Source of the DNA: Peptacetobacter sp.
GTDB taxonomy: Bacteria; Bacillota; Clostridia; Peptostreptococcales; Peptostreptococcaceae
Assembly (NCBI RefSeq): GCF_029264495.1
Contig: NZ_JARIBH010000040.1
Coordinates: 22,256-86,255, forward strand
Direction of reading: 5' to 3'
Length of the DNA: 64,000 nucleotides
The notes beneath the pieces are model-generated. The model saw only the letters and a list, made by a program, of their open reading frames with translations, did not search any database and was not told the DNA's origin. Position 1 is the first letter of the stretch. Each line of letters begins with the position of its first letter. Below are positions 27,198 to 35,529 of the stretch, piece after piece. A program made the translations under genes and the position numbers.

Positions 27198-29264
27198 TTA
27201 ATTTTTAGGTATAAAATCTTTTGATGTTTTTTCTATCAATTTTTCACTCAACAATAATAATCCTGGTAATATAAATAATATTACAAACATACTTATTATT
27301 GCCCCTCTTGCCATAAGAGAACATAAAGAACTTATCATTTCTAATTTAGATATTATTCCAACACCTATTGTTGAACTAAAGAATGAAAATCCACTTGTTA
27401 CAATAGATCTTCCACATTTTTGTATAGATATTCTCATTGCTTCATATTTATCTAAACCATTTGCCAGTTCTTCTTTAAATCTAGATGTTAAAAGTATTGC
27501 ATAGTCTACTGTTGCTCCTAATTGAATAGTTCCTAGTACTATAGATGCTATAAATGGAAGTACTGTTCCTGTATAATATGGTATACCTAAATTTATAAAT
27601 ATAGCTCCTTCTATAACTAATACTAGTAATACTGGTATAGATGCTGATTTAAATATGAAGGCTATTATAGCAAATATCGCTATTATTGATACTGCACTTA
27701 CCTTTTTAAAGTCTGTATCTGCTATTCTTATTAAATCTTCTGTTAAAGGTGCTTCTCCACCAATAAGCCCATCTTTATCGTATTTTTTAACTATTTTATT
27801 TAATTCTCTTATTTGAACACCACATTCTTTTGAAGCTGCTCTATATTTTGAATTTATCATAATCTGCTCATATCCACCTGATTTAACTTCAGATAAAAGG
27901 CTATCAGGTATTATACTTTGTACAAAACCTGGTCCAACTACTTTCTCTAATGCTACAACTGAGTTGACTCCATCTACTTTTTCAATTTCACTTACCATTT
28001 GATCAACTTTATATGATTCGATACTATCTTTTACAAATATCATATCTGTACTATTCATATCAAAGTCTTTTTTCATTTTATTTGTGGCTACTATAGATGG
28101 AAAAGTATCTGGTAATGTTTCATCTAAATTGTAGTAAACCTTTGCATTATTGTTACCATATATTGCTGGTATTAATATTATCAAAAATACTATTGTTAAT
28201 TTCTTATAATTTTTCATTACAAAGTTAGAAGTTTTTTCAAATCCTGTAAGTATTATTCTATGTTTATGTCCATGTATTACCTTATCGAATACTAATATTA
28301 AAGATGGTAATACCGTTACTGTAGTTATAACTCCAAGAACAACACCTTTTGCCATTACTATTCCTATATCTTTACCTATAGCTAAATCCATAGCACATAA
28401 CGCTATAAATCCTGCAACAGTAGTAAGTGAACTACCAGATATAGAAGTAAATGTATTTGTTATAGCATTGGTCATAGCTTCTATTCGATTATCCGTATTT
28501 AATAATTCTTCATCGTACCTATGTAGTAAAAATATAGAATAATCCATTGTAACCCCTAATTGAAGAATTGCACACAATGCTTTTGTTATATATGATATTT
28601 CTCCAAATATTATATTAGTACCAAAATTATATATTATTGCTATTGCTATATTTACAAGAAATATAATAGGAATTGCTGTATATTCCATAGTTAAAAGTAG
28701 CACTATCATAGTTAAAATTCCCGCTACTATTACGTAAAAAGGCATCTCTTTATCAGATAAATCTTTTGTATCTTTTATTATTCCTGACATTCCACTTAAA
28801 AATGCCTGTCTTCCTGCGATACCTCTTATTTTTTCTACTGCATTCATTGTCAATTCATCGGCTGTACCTTCTTTTAGTTTTACAACCATCATTGTTGCTT
28901 TTCCAGAGTAAAGCATATCTCTCATATCTTTAGGTATCATTTCATTAGGGAAAGACAAATCTATAAAATTATCTTTCCAAATAACTTCTTGTACACCTTT
29001 TACTTTTTCTACTTTCTCTTTAATTTTTGCTACGTCTTTATCTGGCATATTTTCTATTTCCAACATAGCAAGTGATCCGCAATTAAAATCTTCTTTCATG
29101 ATTTTTTCTGCCTTCATAGTAGATACATCTTCAGGCAAATAGCTAAGTATATCATAATTTATATCTGTATTGATATAACCTATAACTGAAGGAATTAAAA
29201 GTAAAAATGATATTAAAAGAATTATTTTACTATGTTTTGCTATTTGCTCAGCTATTTTTTTCAT
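27198..29264 (-). CDS. MMPL/RND-superfamily exporter
   Basis: 688 aa with the RND layout: a first helix, an extracytoplasmic domain (about residues 35-170), six helices, a second such domain (about 375-530) and five to six further helices. Typical intramembrane segments are LQLGVTMDYSIFLLHRYDE and IQLGATVDYAILLTSRF, each with the Asp-Tyr pair implicated in proton relay. Members export lipids, peptides or drugs. It is the first gene of a two-gene operon with the secreted heptad-repeat protein; its promoter is covered by repeated motifs. Confidence 0.9.
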   Translation of the reverse strand: MKKIAEQIAKHSKIILLISFLLLIPSVIGYINTDINYDILSYLPEDVSTMKAEKIMKEDFNCGSLAMLEIENMPDKDVAKIKEKVEKVKGVQEVIWKDNFIDLSFPNEMIPKDMRDMLYSGKATMMVVKLKEGTADELTMNAVEKIRGIAGRQAFLSGMSGIIKDTKDLSDKEMPFYVIVAGILTMIVLLLTMEYTAIPIIFLVNIAIAIIYNFGTNIIFGEISYITKALCAILQLGVTMDYSIFLLHRYDEELLNTDNRIEAMTNAITNTFTSISGSSLTTVAGFIALCAMDLAIGKDIGIVMAKGVVLGVITTVTVLPSLILVFDKVIHGHKHRIILTGFEKTSNFVMKNYKKLTIVFLIILIPAIYGNNNAKVYYNLDETLPDTFPSIVATNKMKKDFDMNSTDMIFVKDSIESYKVDQMVSEIEKVDGVNSVVALEKVVGPGFVQSIIPDSLLSEVKSGGYEQIMINSKYRAASKECGVQIRELNKIVKKYDKDGLIGGEAPLTEDLIRIADTDFKKVSAVSIIAIFAIIAFIFKSASIPVLLVLVIEGAIFINLGIPYYTGTVLPFIASIVLGTIQLGATVDYAILLTSRFKEELANGLDKYEAMRISIQKCGRSIVTSGFSFFSSTIGVGIISKLEMISSLCSLMARGAIISMFVILFILPGLLLLSEKLIEKTSKDFIPKN

Positions 29265-29286
29265 ACTCTTATTCTCCTTTCTTTTT

Positions 29287-29340
29287 GGGCATACCTAAAT
29301 TTTATAACCTAATTATAGGGCATACCTAATAAAAAATCAA
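29287..29340 (-). promoter_or_regulatory. Promoter of the MMPL operon with overlapping repeat operators
   Basis: Read on the minus strand: -35 TTGATT (29340-29335), 17-bp spacer, -10 TATAAT (29317-29312). The 12-mer TTAGGTATGCCC lies inside the spacer (29329-29318) and again in the leader (29298-29287); a third TTAGGT lies at 29312-29307. A repressor bound there would block RNA polymerase. The half-site resembles DtxR/MntR-family metal-regulator boxes (TTAGGYATRCCTAA-like); that assignment is inference. Confidence 0.65.
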
Positions 29341-29512
29341 TAAAAATAAAAATTTTTAGAAGATTAATATTACAATAGCAATAAATACTATTTTATTAAT
29401 AAGAATATAAAATGAAATATATCTTTATATATAAATTTTTCTTTAATATACTATATAAAAAAGAAATAATAATATTAATTTATATTGTGTAGATGAAGAA
29501 AAAATAAATATA

Positions 29513-29552
29513 ATAAAAAAAAGGTTGTTAAAATTAACAACCTTTTTTATAT
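29513..29552 (-). terminator. Terminator of the FAD oxidoreductase gene
   Basis: Stem 29521-29530 with 29535-29544 (AAGGTTGTTA/TAACAACCTT), loop of 4, with A and T runs on both sides, immediately after the stop codon. Confidence 0.88.
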
Positions 29553-29555
29553 ATT

Positions 29556-31253
29556 TTATAATAATTCTCTTCCACAAGCACTTCTTGCAGCAACTCTACC
29601 AAAATGAAGTGCATGCCCTATGCTATAACCACATGAAGGCACACCACATCCAAAGTTTCCTGTATTCGCAACTTCTCCAGATGCAAATAAGCCAGGAATA
29701 ATTTTATTATTTTTATCCAATACATGTGCAGATATATCTATTTCTAATCCACCAAAAGTTATTGATGTAGCTGGTCTTAAAAAGATAGCATAATAAATAT
29801 CTCCTCGTATTGCTCTCATTTCACTCTTAGGTTTTTGATAATCTTCATCAAATCCAATATCACATAAATAATTATATCTAGATATAGTATCATTTAAATT
29901 TTTAAAATCTACATCTATTTTTTTTGCTAATTCTTCAATACTATTTGCTTTTATCGCTTCTTTAGTTCCTAAGGAATATTTTAATAAAGGATATTTTTCA
30001 ACTTCTTCACCACAAGTAATATACCATCCTCCTGCACTTCCTGTTTTAGCCATTTCAGCTCCTACTAAGCTATGGAACTGATATTCATTACAAAATCTTT
30101 TTCCTTCTAAATTTATAATTAAACTTGGTTCCTCATTAACACCAACTCCAGTATTTTCATTTAACATCATTGTTTGAAGATAAGGATGTTTATAATTTTT
30201 AGCTCCTATAGATTCAGCTATTCTAGCTCCATCTCCTTGACTTGATTCTGGACAATTATAATAATAATTTTTCATCCAAGGATATCTAGACTCTACAAGT
30301 TCTCTATTTGCAGCAAAACCTCCGGTTCCTATAAATACTCCTTTTGATGCTTTAATTGTTATAATACTTCCATCTATTACATCCTTAGCTTTTGCTCCAA
30401 CAACTCTATTATTTTCAACTATTAATTCTGTCAATGCCGTATTTAAAATAGTTTTTCCACCTAATTCATGGAATTTATTATTAAGTGGAACTATAAAACC
30501 ACCACCATATCCCATAGTTTGGCCACCGCCGCCCATACTATTATGAATTCTCCATGGTAATTGAGAAGAATGTGGTGCTTCTACATCTTGTACCTTAAAT
30601 CCTTGCTCAGTCAACCAGTCTATATTTTCTGCTGAATGATAACAGAAATAATTTATTTTATCATCATCTAAAAAACTTCCCGCTGCTTTTTTTAAAAAAT
30701 CAAATTGCATCTGTGGTGTATCTAAAATACCTTTTGATATTTGTGTTTTAGTGCCAGCTGCCATTATTTTTCCACCACATATAGCTGAAGAACCTCCTAT
30801 TATGCCTTGTTTTTCAACAAGTAATACATCTGCACCACAATATTTTGCTTCTACAGCTGCTGATAATCCTGCTATTCCAGAGCCAAAAACAACAAATTCA
30901 GTTTCTATAACTCTATTTTCTTTTTTTAGTGGTGTTGGTACTTTTTTATTTTTTAGCTCATACAAATCTCCATCTGCTTGCTCTACACAATCACTCACAG
31001 CAGCTACTATTGCTTTACATACAACTTCTGCTCCTATAACATACGGTATATTTAGTGATTGGTATTTTATTATTTTAGGTATCCAATGCTCAAATGGTGA
31101 ACTTTCTAATCCATAAGCTTGTCCATATATTTCTCTATGTTTTATAATTTTTATATCTATTATTTCATTTTCAGAAAAAGATACTTCTAGTATTATTTTT
31201 CCTTTTACTCCATATCCCTTTCCAGTATAAGTACCAGCTTTATACTTAGCCAT
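29556..31253 (-). CDS. FMN_bind plus FAD-binding-2 oxidoreductase (fumarate-reductase/ketosteroid-oxidoreductase superfamily)
   Basis: 565 aa. Residues about 5-85 form an FMN_bind domain; residues about 105-560 are a flavoprotein domain with FGSGIAGLSAAVEA and a C-terminal IPGLFASGEV segment. The FMN-attachment motif is altered: IGAEVV where SGATxS is expected. The fumarate-reductase HTMGG and GNR elements are also absent (SITFGGLEID and CGVPSCGYSIGHAL instead), so fumarate is an unlikely substrate; the C-terminus looks more like ketosteroid dehydrogenase/reductase relatives. Substrate unknown. ATG 31253 has GAGGAG at about 9 nt; the ATG at 31262 touches it and is unlikely. Confidence 0.82.
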   Translation of the reverse strand: MAKYKAGTYTGKGYGVKGKIILEVSFSENEIIDIKIIKHREIYGQAYGLESSPFEHWIPKIIKYQSLNIPYVIGAEVVCKAIVAAVSDCVEQADGDLYELKNKKVPTPLKKENRVIETEFVVFGSGIAGLSAAVEAKYCGADVLLVEKQGIIGGSSAICGGKIMAAGTKTQISKGILDTPQMQFDFLKKAAGSFLDDDKINYFCYHSAENIDWLTEQGFKVQDVEAPHSSQLPWRIHNSMGGGGQTMGYGGGFIVPLNNKFHELGGKTILNTALTELIVENNRVVGAKAKDVIDGSIITIKASKGVFIGTGGFAANRELVESRYPWMKNYYYNCPESSQGDGARIAESIGAKNYKHPYLQTMMLNENTGVGVNEEPSLIINLEGKRFCNEYQFHSLVGAEMAKTGSAGGWYITCGEEVEKYPLLKYSLGTKEAIKANSIEELAKKIDVDFKNLNDTISRYNYLCDIGFDEDYQKPKSEMRAIRGDIYYAIFLRPATSITFGGLEIDISAHVLDKNNKIIPGLFASGEVANTGNFGCGVPSCGYSIGHALHFGRVAARSACGRELL

Positions 31254-31301
31254 ACCATCCATCTCCTCTTTAATAAAGATTATTTTTTAGTATTTTTTTT
31301 A

Positions 31302-31390
31302 ATAATATTCCTCATATATACAAAAGTCAATGAATTAGGCTATGTTGTATAAAGTAGTACTTTACTGTCATATAAGTAGTTATTACTTTT
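31302..31390 (-). promoter_or_regulatory. Promoter of the FAD oxidoreductase gene with upstream dyads
   Basis: Minus strand: -35 TTGACT (31330-31325), 17-bp spacer, -10 TATTAT (31307-31302). Just upstream, two inverted repeats of AAGTA/TACTT (31352-31362 and 31374-31388) begin 22 bp apart, suggesting a regulator site. The TetR gene ends about 65 bp further. Confidence 0.55.
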
Positions 31391-31452
31391 TATTTTTTTG
31401 TCTTTTACTACTTTTTATATATTTTATTTTTATATATTTTATTTTTTGTCTT

Positions 31453-32124
31453 TTAGATAAATTTGTTCAACTCTACTGCGTCCCTTATTATTTTTTCAAG
31501 ATTCATATCATCTTTTAAAACTTTAGCTTCTTGAATTATTTTTTCAAGGTCTATATTTTCATGTATATCTAATATTGCAAATCTTGTTTTTACAACATTT
31601 ATAATAATATCATCTAACTCTGCATCTAATGTTCCTTCATAGTATTGATTCAAAAGTTCACATTCTCCTGCACATCCAATAGCTATATTCATATATAAAT
31701 CTTTATCGCTAAAATTATAATTACTTCCAACTAATTTTTCTTTAAATAAATTTAGTAATATATTTATATATTCTTTTCTAATAGATCTAACATTTGATGC
31801 CTCTATATAAAGTCTAAAAACTTTTTCTGACGTAGCAATTGCATGAGTATATATATATTGACTTATTATATAATTTGCTATTATATCATTTTCCTTTATT
31901 TTTCTGTCAGCTATTGTTCCATATATCTTTTCTAATAATTCTTTATATAGATAAAGTAGTATATCTTCTTTCTTTTTAAAATAATAGTAAAGATGTCCTC
32001 TTCCAAGACCTGCTGATTCCGCAATCTGTCTTATAGTAGTTTTACCATATCCATATTTTATAAAAAGTCCAGATGCAGTTTTTATTATGTGTTCTTTTAA
32101 TGTATTCACTTCTGAATCCTTCAT
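31453..32124 (-). CDS. TetR-family transcriptional regulator
   Basis: 223 aa. The N-terminal helix-turn-helix (about residues 10-55) reads ASGLFIKYGYGKTTIRQIAE then LGRGHLYYYFKKKEDIL, the classical TetR pattern. The C-terminal ligand domain is variable, with no family I recognise. It lies 18 nt downstream of an ABC exporter gene on the same strand, so it probably controls that operon in response to an exported compound; it could also act on the divergent or downstream promoters. Confidence 0.92.
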   Translation of the reverse strand: MKDSEVNTLKEHIIKTASGLFIKYGYGKTTIRQIAESAGLGRGHLYYYFKKKEDILLYLYKELLEKIYGTIADRKIKENDIIANYIISQYIYTHAIATSEKVFRLYIEASNVRSIRKEYINILLNLFKEKLVGSNYNFSDKDLYMNIAIGCAGECELLNQYYEGTLDAELDDIIINVVKTRFAILDIHENIDLEKIIQEAKVLKDDMNLEKIIRDAVELNKFI

Positions 32125-32142
32125 TATTATTTTCCCCCCAAT

Positions 32143-33843
32143 TTATTTACTATGAAGAGTAGCATATATCCCTCCAGCGTCTATAAGTTCACTATGTGTT
32201 CCTCTTTCAGATATTTTACCTTCTGTTATAACTATTATCTCATCTGCATTTTTTATTGTTGAAAGTCTATGTGCTACAATTATATTTGTTCTATCTTTGC
32301 TTAGTTCTTCTAAAGATTCTTGTATTTCTCTTTCTGTTACATTATCAAGAGCAGAAGTTGCCTCATCTAATATTATAATCGGTGGATTTTTCAAGAATAT
32401 TCTAGATATAGAAATTCTCTGTTTTTGACCTCCTGATAATTTAACTCCTCTTTCTCCTATATATGTATCGTATTTTTCTGGTAATGTCATTATAAAATCG
32501 TGTATTCTAGCTTTTTTTGCTGCTTCTATCATTTCATCCTCTGTTGCATCTGGATTTCCACAAATTATATTATCTCTTATTGTCCCTGTAAATAAAAATA
32601 CATCTTGTTGAACAACACCTATATTTTTTCTAAGAGATTTTAAACTTACATCTTTTATACTATTTCCATCAATTTTTATATCACCAGAATCCAATTCGTA
32701 AAATCTAGGAATCAAACTACAAAGCGTTGTCTTTCCACCACCTGATGGCCCTACTAATGCTATAGTTTTACCAGCTTCAATAGATAAAGTTAAATCACTT
32801 ATAACTTCATTTTCATCTTCATATGTAAATGAAGCATTTTCTATATCTATATCTCCTCTTATATTTTTAAGTTCTTTAGGATTTTTAGCTTCTTCTTGAA
32901 CTTCTTGGTCCATTATTTCTTTAAAACGTTTAAATCCTGTCATACCATTTTGATACTGTTCTGTAAAGTTTACAAGTTTTTTCATTGGTTGTAAAAACAT
33001 TTTTACATATAAAATATATGCAGCAAAATCTCCTATTGTTATTCTACCTGTATATGTATAATATCCTCCTACTATCAATGCTATCCACTCTAAAAAATCC
33101 ATAAAGAAGTTCATACCTGAAAAATATTCAGCCATAGCTTTATACGATTCTTCTCTTGAATCTTTAAATATATTATTTATTTTATCGAATTTTTTCAATT
33201 CTTCATCTTCTGTACAAAATGATTTTGTTACTTTCATACCTGCTATACTATTTTCAAGAGTAGCATTTACCTCTCCTACTTTTACTCTTGCCTTCATAAA
33301 TGCATTTCCCATTTTATCTTTTTTATGAGCGACAAACCAAACTGCAAATGGTAATACTGCGAATATTATTAAAGTAAGTGGTATGTCTATTCTTAAAAGT
33401 ATTATAAATGACCCTAAAATTGTAACTAATGATATAAATAAATCCTCTGGACCATGATGAGCAAGTTCTGTTATATCCATTAAGTCATTTACTATTCTAG
33501 ACATAGTCACACCTGATTTATTTTCATCAAAATATTTATTAGGTAATTTCTGAAGATGTCTAAATACAACACTTCTCATATCTGCTTGCATTCTTACCCC
33601 TACAACATGACCCCAATACTGCATAAAATAATTAAATCCTGCTTTCATTACGAATATTATCATAAGGATTATTGCAAATATAAATAATACATCTATTTTT
33701 TTGTTTGGTATAATATCATCCATTATATTTTTTGTCATAATTGGATATAAAAGATCACACATTGCTGCTGTGAACGCACAAATCATATCTAATATGAATA
33801 ACTTTTTGTACGGTTTGTAATATTGTATAAATTCTTTTAACAT
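32143..33843 (-). CDS. ABC-type multidrug/lipid exporter (fused permease-ATPase)
   Basis: 566 aa half-transporter. Residues about 10-310 hold six transmembrane helices of the type I exporter fold. The ATPase has Walker A GPSGGGKTT, Q-loop VVQQDVFLF, signature KLSGGQKQRISI, Walker B IIILDEATSALD and the H-loop in VAHRLSTI. It would act as a homodimer because no second half-transporter is adjacent. First gene of a two-gene operon with a TetR regulator. Confidence 0.93.
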   Translation of the reverse strand: MLKEFIQYYKPYKKLFILDMICAFTAAMCDLLYPIMTKNIMDDIIPNKKIDVLFIFAIILMIIFVMKAGFNYFMQYWGHVVGVRMQADMRSVVFRHLQKLPNKYFDENKSGVTMSRIVNDLMDITELAHHGPEDLFISLVTILGSFIILLRIDIPLTLIIFAVLPFAVWFVAHKKDKMGNAFMKARVKVGEVNATLENSIAGMKVTKSFCTEDEELKKFDKINNIFKDSREESYKAMAEYFSGMNFFMDFLEWIALIVGGYYTYTGRITIGDFAAYILYVKMFLQPMKKLVNFTEQYQNGMTGFKRFKEIMDQEVQEEAKNPKELKNIRGDIDIENASFTYEDENEVISDLTLSIEAGKTIALVGPSGGGKTTLCSLIPRFYELDSGDIKIDGNSIKDVSLKSLRKNIGVVQQDVFLFTGTIRDNIICGNPDATEDEMIEAAKKARIHDFIMTLPEKYDTYIGERGVKLSGGQKQRISISRIFLKNPPIIILDEATSALDNVTEREIQESLEELSKDRTNIIVAHRLSTIKNADEIIVITEGKISERGTHSELIDAGGIYATLHSK

Positions 33844-34201
33844 AAAATTCCCCCTTCCATCTCATATTTTCCCATTTTACACCATATTTAACATATTTTC
33901 CATAGTATTTATAAAAAGGATAATATTTTATTTTATATTATAACAAATTTCATGATAGAAAATCATTTGAAAATCTTATATATGCACACAAAATCTTATG
34001 ATATAATAAATTTATAGTATTATAGATTTGTTTTTAAATTTATTTTTTAAAACTATAAATAAGCAATCAAGCAAAAATGATATTTTTTATTAATTATTTT
34101 ATGTTTTAATATTTATTTTTTTATATTTTTATACATTTTTATTAATCTTTAATACATTTGAATTTTAATATATAAATATTTTAATGGAGGCGTTATATTT
34201 T
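33844..34201. other. Divergent intergenic region (ABC/TetR operon and LysR gene)
   Basis: 358 bp, no ORF. It holds an extended -10 for each direction: TGTTATAAT on the minus strand (33945-33937) and TGATATAAT on the plus strand (33999-34007). Two copies of AAAATCTTAT (33970-33979 and 33990-33999) stand 20 bp apart just upstream of the plus-strand element. The rest is AT-rich without visible structure. Confidence 0.5.
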
Positions 34202-35110
34202 ATGGATCTTAAACAACTTGAGGTTTTTGTTACAGTTGTAAAACATCAAAGTTTCTCTAAAGCATCTAGAGAACTTTTTCTAACTCAACCTACAGTAAGT
34301 ACACATATACAAAATTTAGAAAATGAATTGGAAACTGTTTTAGTAAATAGAAGTAACAAAAGCATTACACTTACTGAATCAGGCAAAATACTTTATGAAC
34401 ATGCTATATATATATTAAATAATTGTAAAAAAGCTATTTATGATATAAAAGAATATTCTGGTAAAATAGAAGGATTAATTGATATAGCTTGTAGTTCTAT
34501 TCCTGAAACATATTTACTTCCAGAATTTATGAAAAGTTTTTCTAAATCATACCCAGATGTTAAGTTTAGTATAAGCCACTATGATTCACAATTTGCAATA
34601 TCAGAGATACTCGATGAAAGAGTAAGTTTTGGATTTGTAGGTTCTAAAATCAGCAATCCACAAATAAAGTACATAGATCTTATAGATGATAATCTAGTTC
34701 TAATTACACCATCAAATTTAAAGCTTGAAAATATAGATGGTGAAATAGATCCTTCTATTTTATCAGATTTTAATTTTATAATGAGAAAAGAAGGTTCTGG
34801 AACAAGGGATTTAATTTTTAAAACACTAAAAAAAGCTGGTTTTCCTACTTCTAAATTAAACATACTTGCACATGTCGAATCAAATGAATCTATCAAAGAA
34901 ATGGTTAGAGCTGGTTTAGGTGTATCTTTTATATCTTCTATATCTGCTGATGAATATATAAAATCTGGAAAAATAAATAGTTATAAAGTAAAAGGAATTG
35001 ATTTTTCTCGTAAATTTTATTTTATATACTCTAAAAAGAAAACTTTTACACCTCTAGAAAATAAATTTTTAAATGAACTATGTCAATATTTTAATTTGGA
35101 TCATAAATAA
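34202..35110 (+). CDS. LysR-family transcriptional regulator
   Basis: 302 aa. N-terminal winged helix-turn-helix (MDLKQLEVFVTVVKHQSFSK, SRELFLTQPTVSTHIQNLEN) and a periplasmic-binding-like effector domain from about residue 88 (IDIACSSIPETYLLPEFM, VRAGLGVSFIS). It resembles the CysL/CysB-like branch; the effector is unknown. ATG 34202 has GGAGG 11 nt upstream; the ATG at 34184 overlaps that GGAGG and is rejected. It is an orphan regulator with its own terminator and no target gene beside it except the divergent ABC operon. Confidence 0.93.
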   Translation: MDLKQLEVFVTVVKHQSFSKASRELFLTQPTVSTHIQNLENELETVLVNRSNKSITLTESGKILYEHAIYILNNCKKAIYDIKEYSGKIEGLIDIACSSIPETYLLPEFMKSFSKSYPDVKFSISHYDSQFAISEILDERVSFGFVGSKISNPQIKYIDLIDDNLVLITPSNLKLENIDGEIDPSILSDFNFIMRKEGSGTRDLIFKTLKKAGFPTSKLNILAHVESNESIKEMVRAGLGVSFISSISADEYIKSGKINSYKVKGIDFSRKFYFIYSKKKTFTPLENKFLNELCQYFNLDHK

Positions 35111-35154
35111 AAAAAGCTGTGTAATTACTATTATGTATTTACACAGCTTTTTTC
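35109..35154 (+). terminator. Terminator of the LysR gene
   Basis: Stem AAAAAGCTGTGTAA (35111-35124) with TTACACAGCTTTTT (35139-35152), 14-nt loop, T run following. It also faces the convergent UPF0291 gene. Confidence 0.85.
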
Positions 35155-35171
35155 TATTATCAGAATTTTTA

Positions 35172-35429
35172 TTAATTTTCTTTTGTTTCAATATCTTTTA
35201 TTTCACACATACTACCATTTATACCTGGTTTATGTCCTGTTCTTTCTTCATATTCTTTTGGTGAAACAACTTCTATGCAATCTAATCTTTGTTTAAATCC
35301 TTTTTTAAACTCTTTTAAGTAAATTTTTCTAAGTTTTTCTCTTTCTTTAGTTTCTTCTACAGTAAGTCCTTCTGTTTTATTTTTTTTTGCTAATTCATTT
35401 ATTCTATTTATTAATTTTTTATCTATCAT
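35172..35429 (-). CDS. UPF0291/DUF896 family small protein (YnzC-like)
   Basis: 85 aa. The family pattern is clear: INRINELAKKNKTEGLTVEE, then KLRKIYLKEFKKGFKQRLDC. Bacillus YnzC is a small two-helix cytoplasmic protein in an SOS-linked operon; function is unsettled. ATG 35429 has AAGGAG at 7 nt; a longer frame to 35465 has no ribosome-binding site. The C-terminal tail after the two helices (GHKPGINGSMCEIKDIE) is longer than usual. Confidence 0.88.
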   Translation of the reverse strand: MIDKKLINRINELAKKNKTEGLTVEETKEREKLRKIYLKEFKKGFKQRLDCIEVVSPKEYEERTGHKPGINGSMCEIKDIETKEN

Positions 35430-35529
35430 AATACTTCTCCTTTTTTTATTTAATATATAATTCACATATAATATTAAAACATGTTTAACTAATTATATCA
35501 ATTAATTATTTCTTATACCCAAATATTTT

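Noticed and set aside
34579..34896. Minus-strand open frame inside the LysR gene, and similarly 38517-38735 opposite acpP
   Set aside because: Both mirror a clear gene on the other strand and lack ribosome-binding sites.
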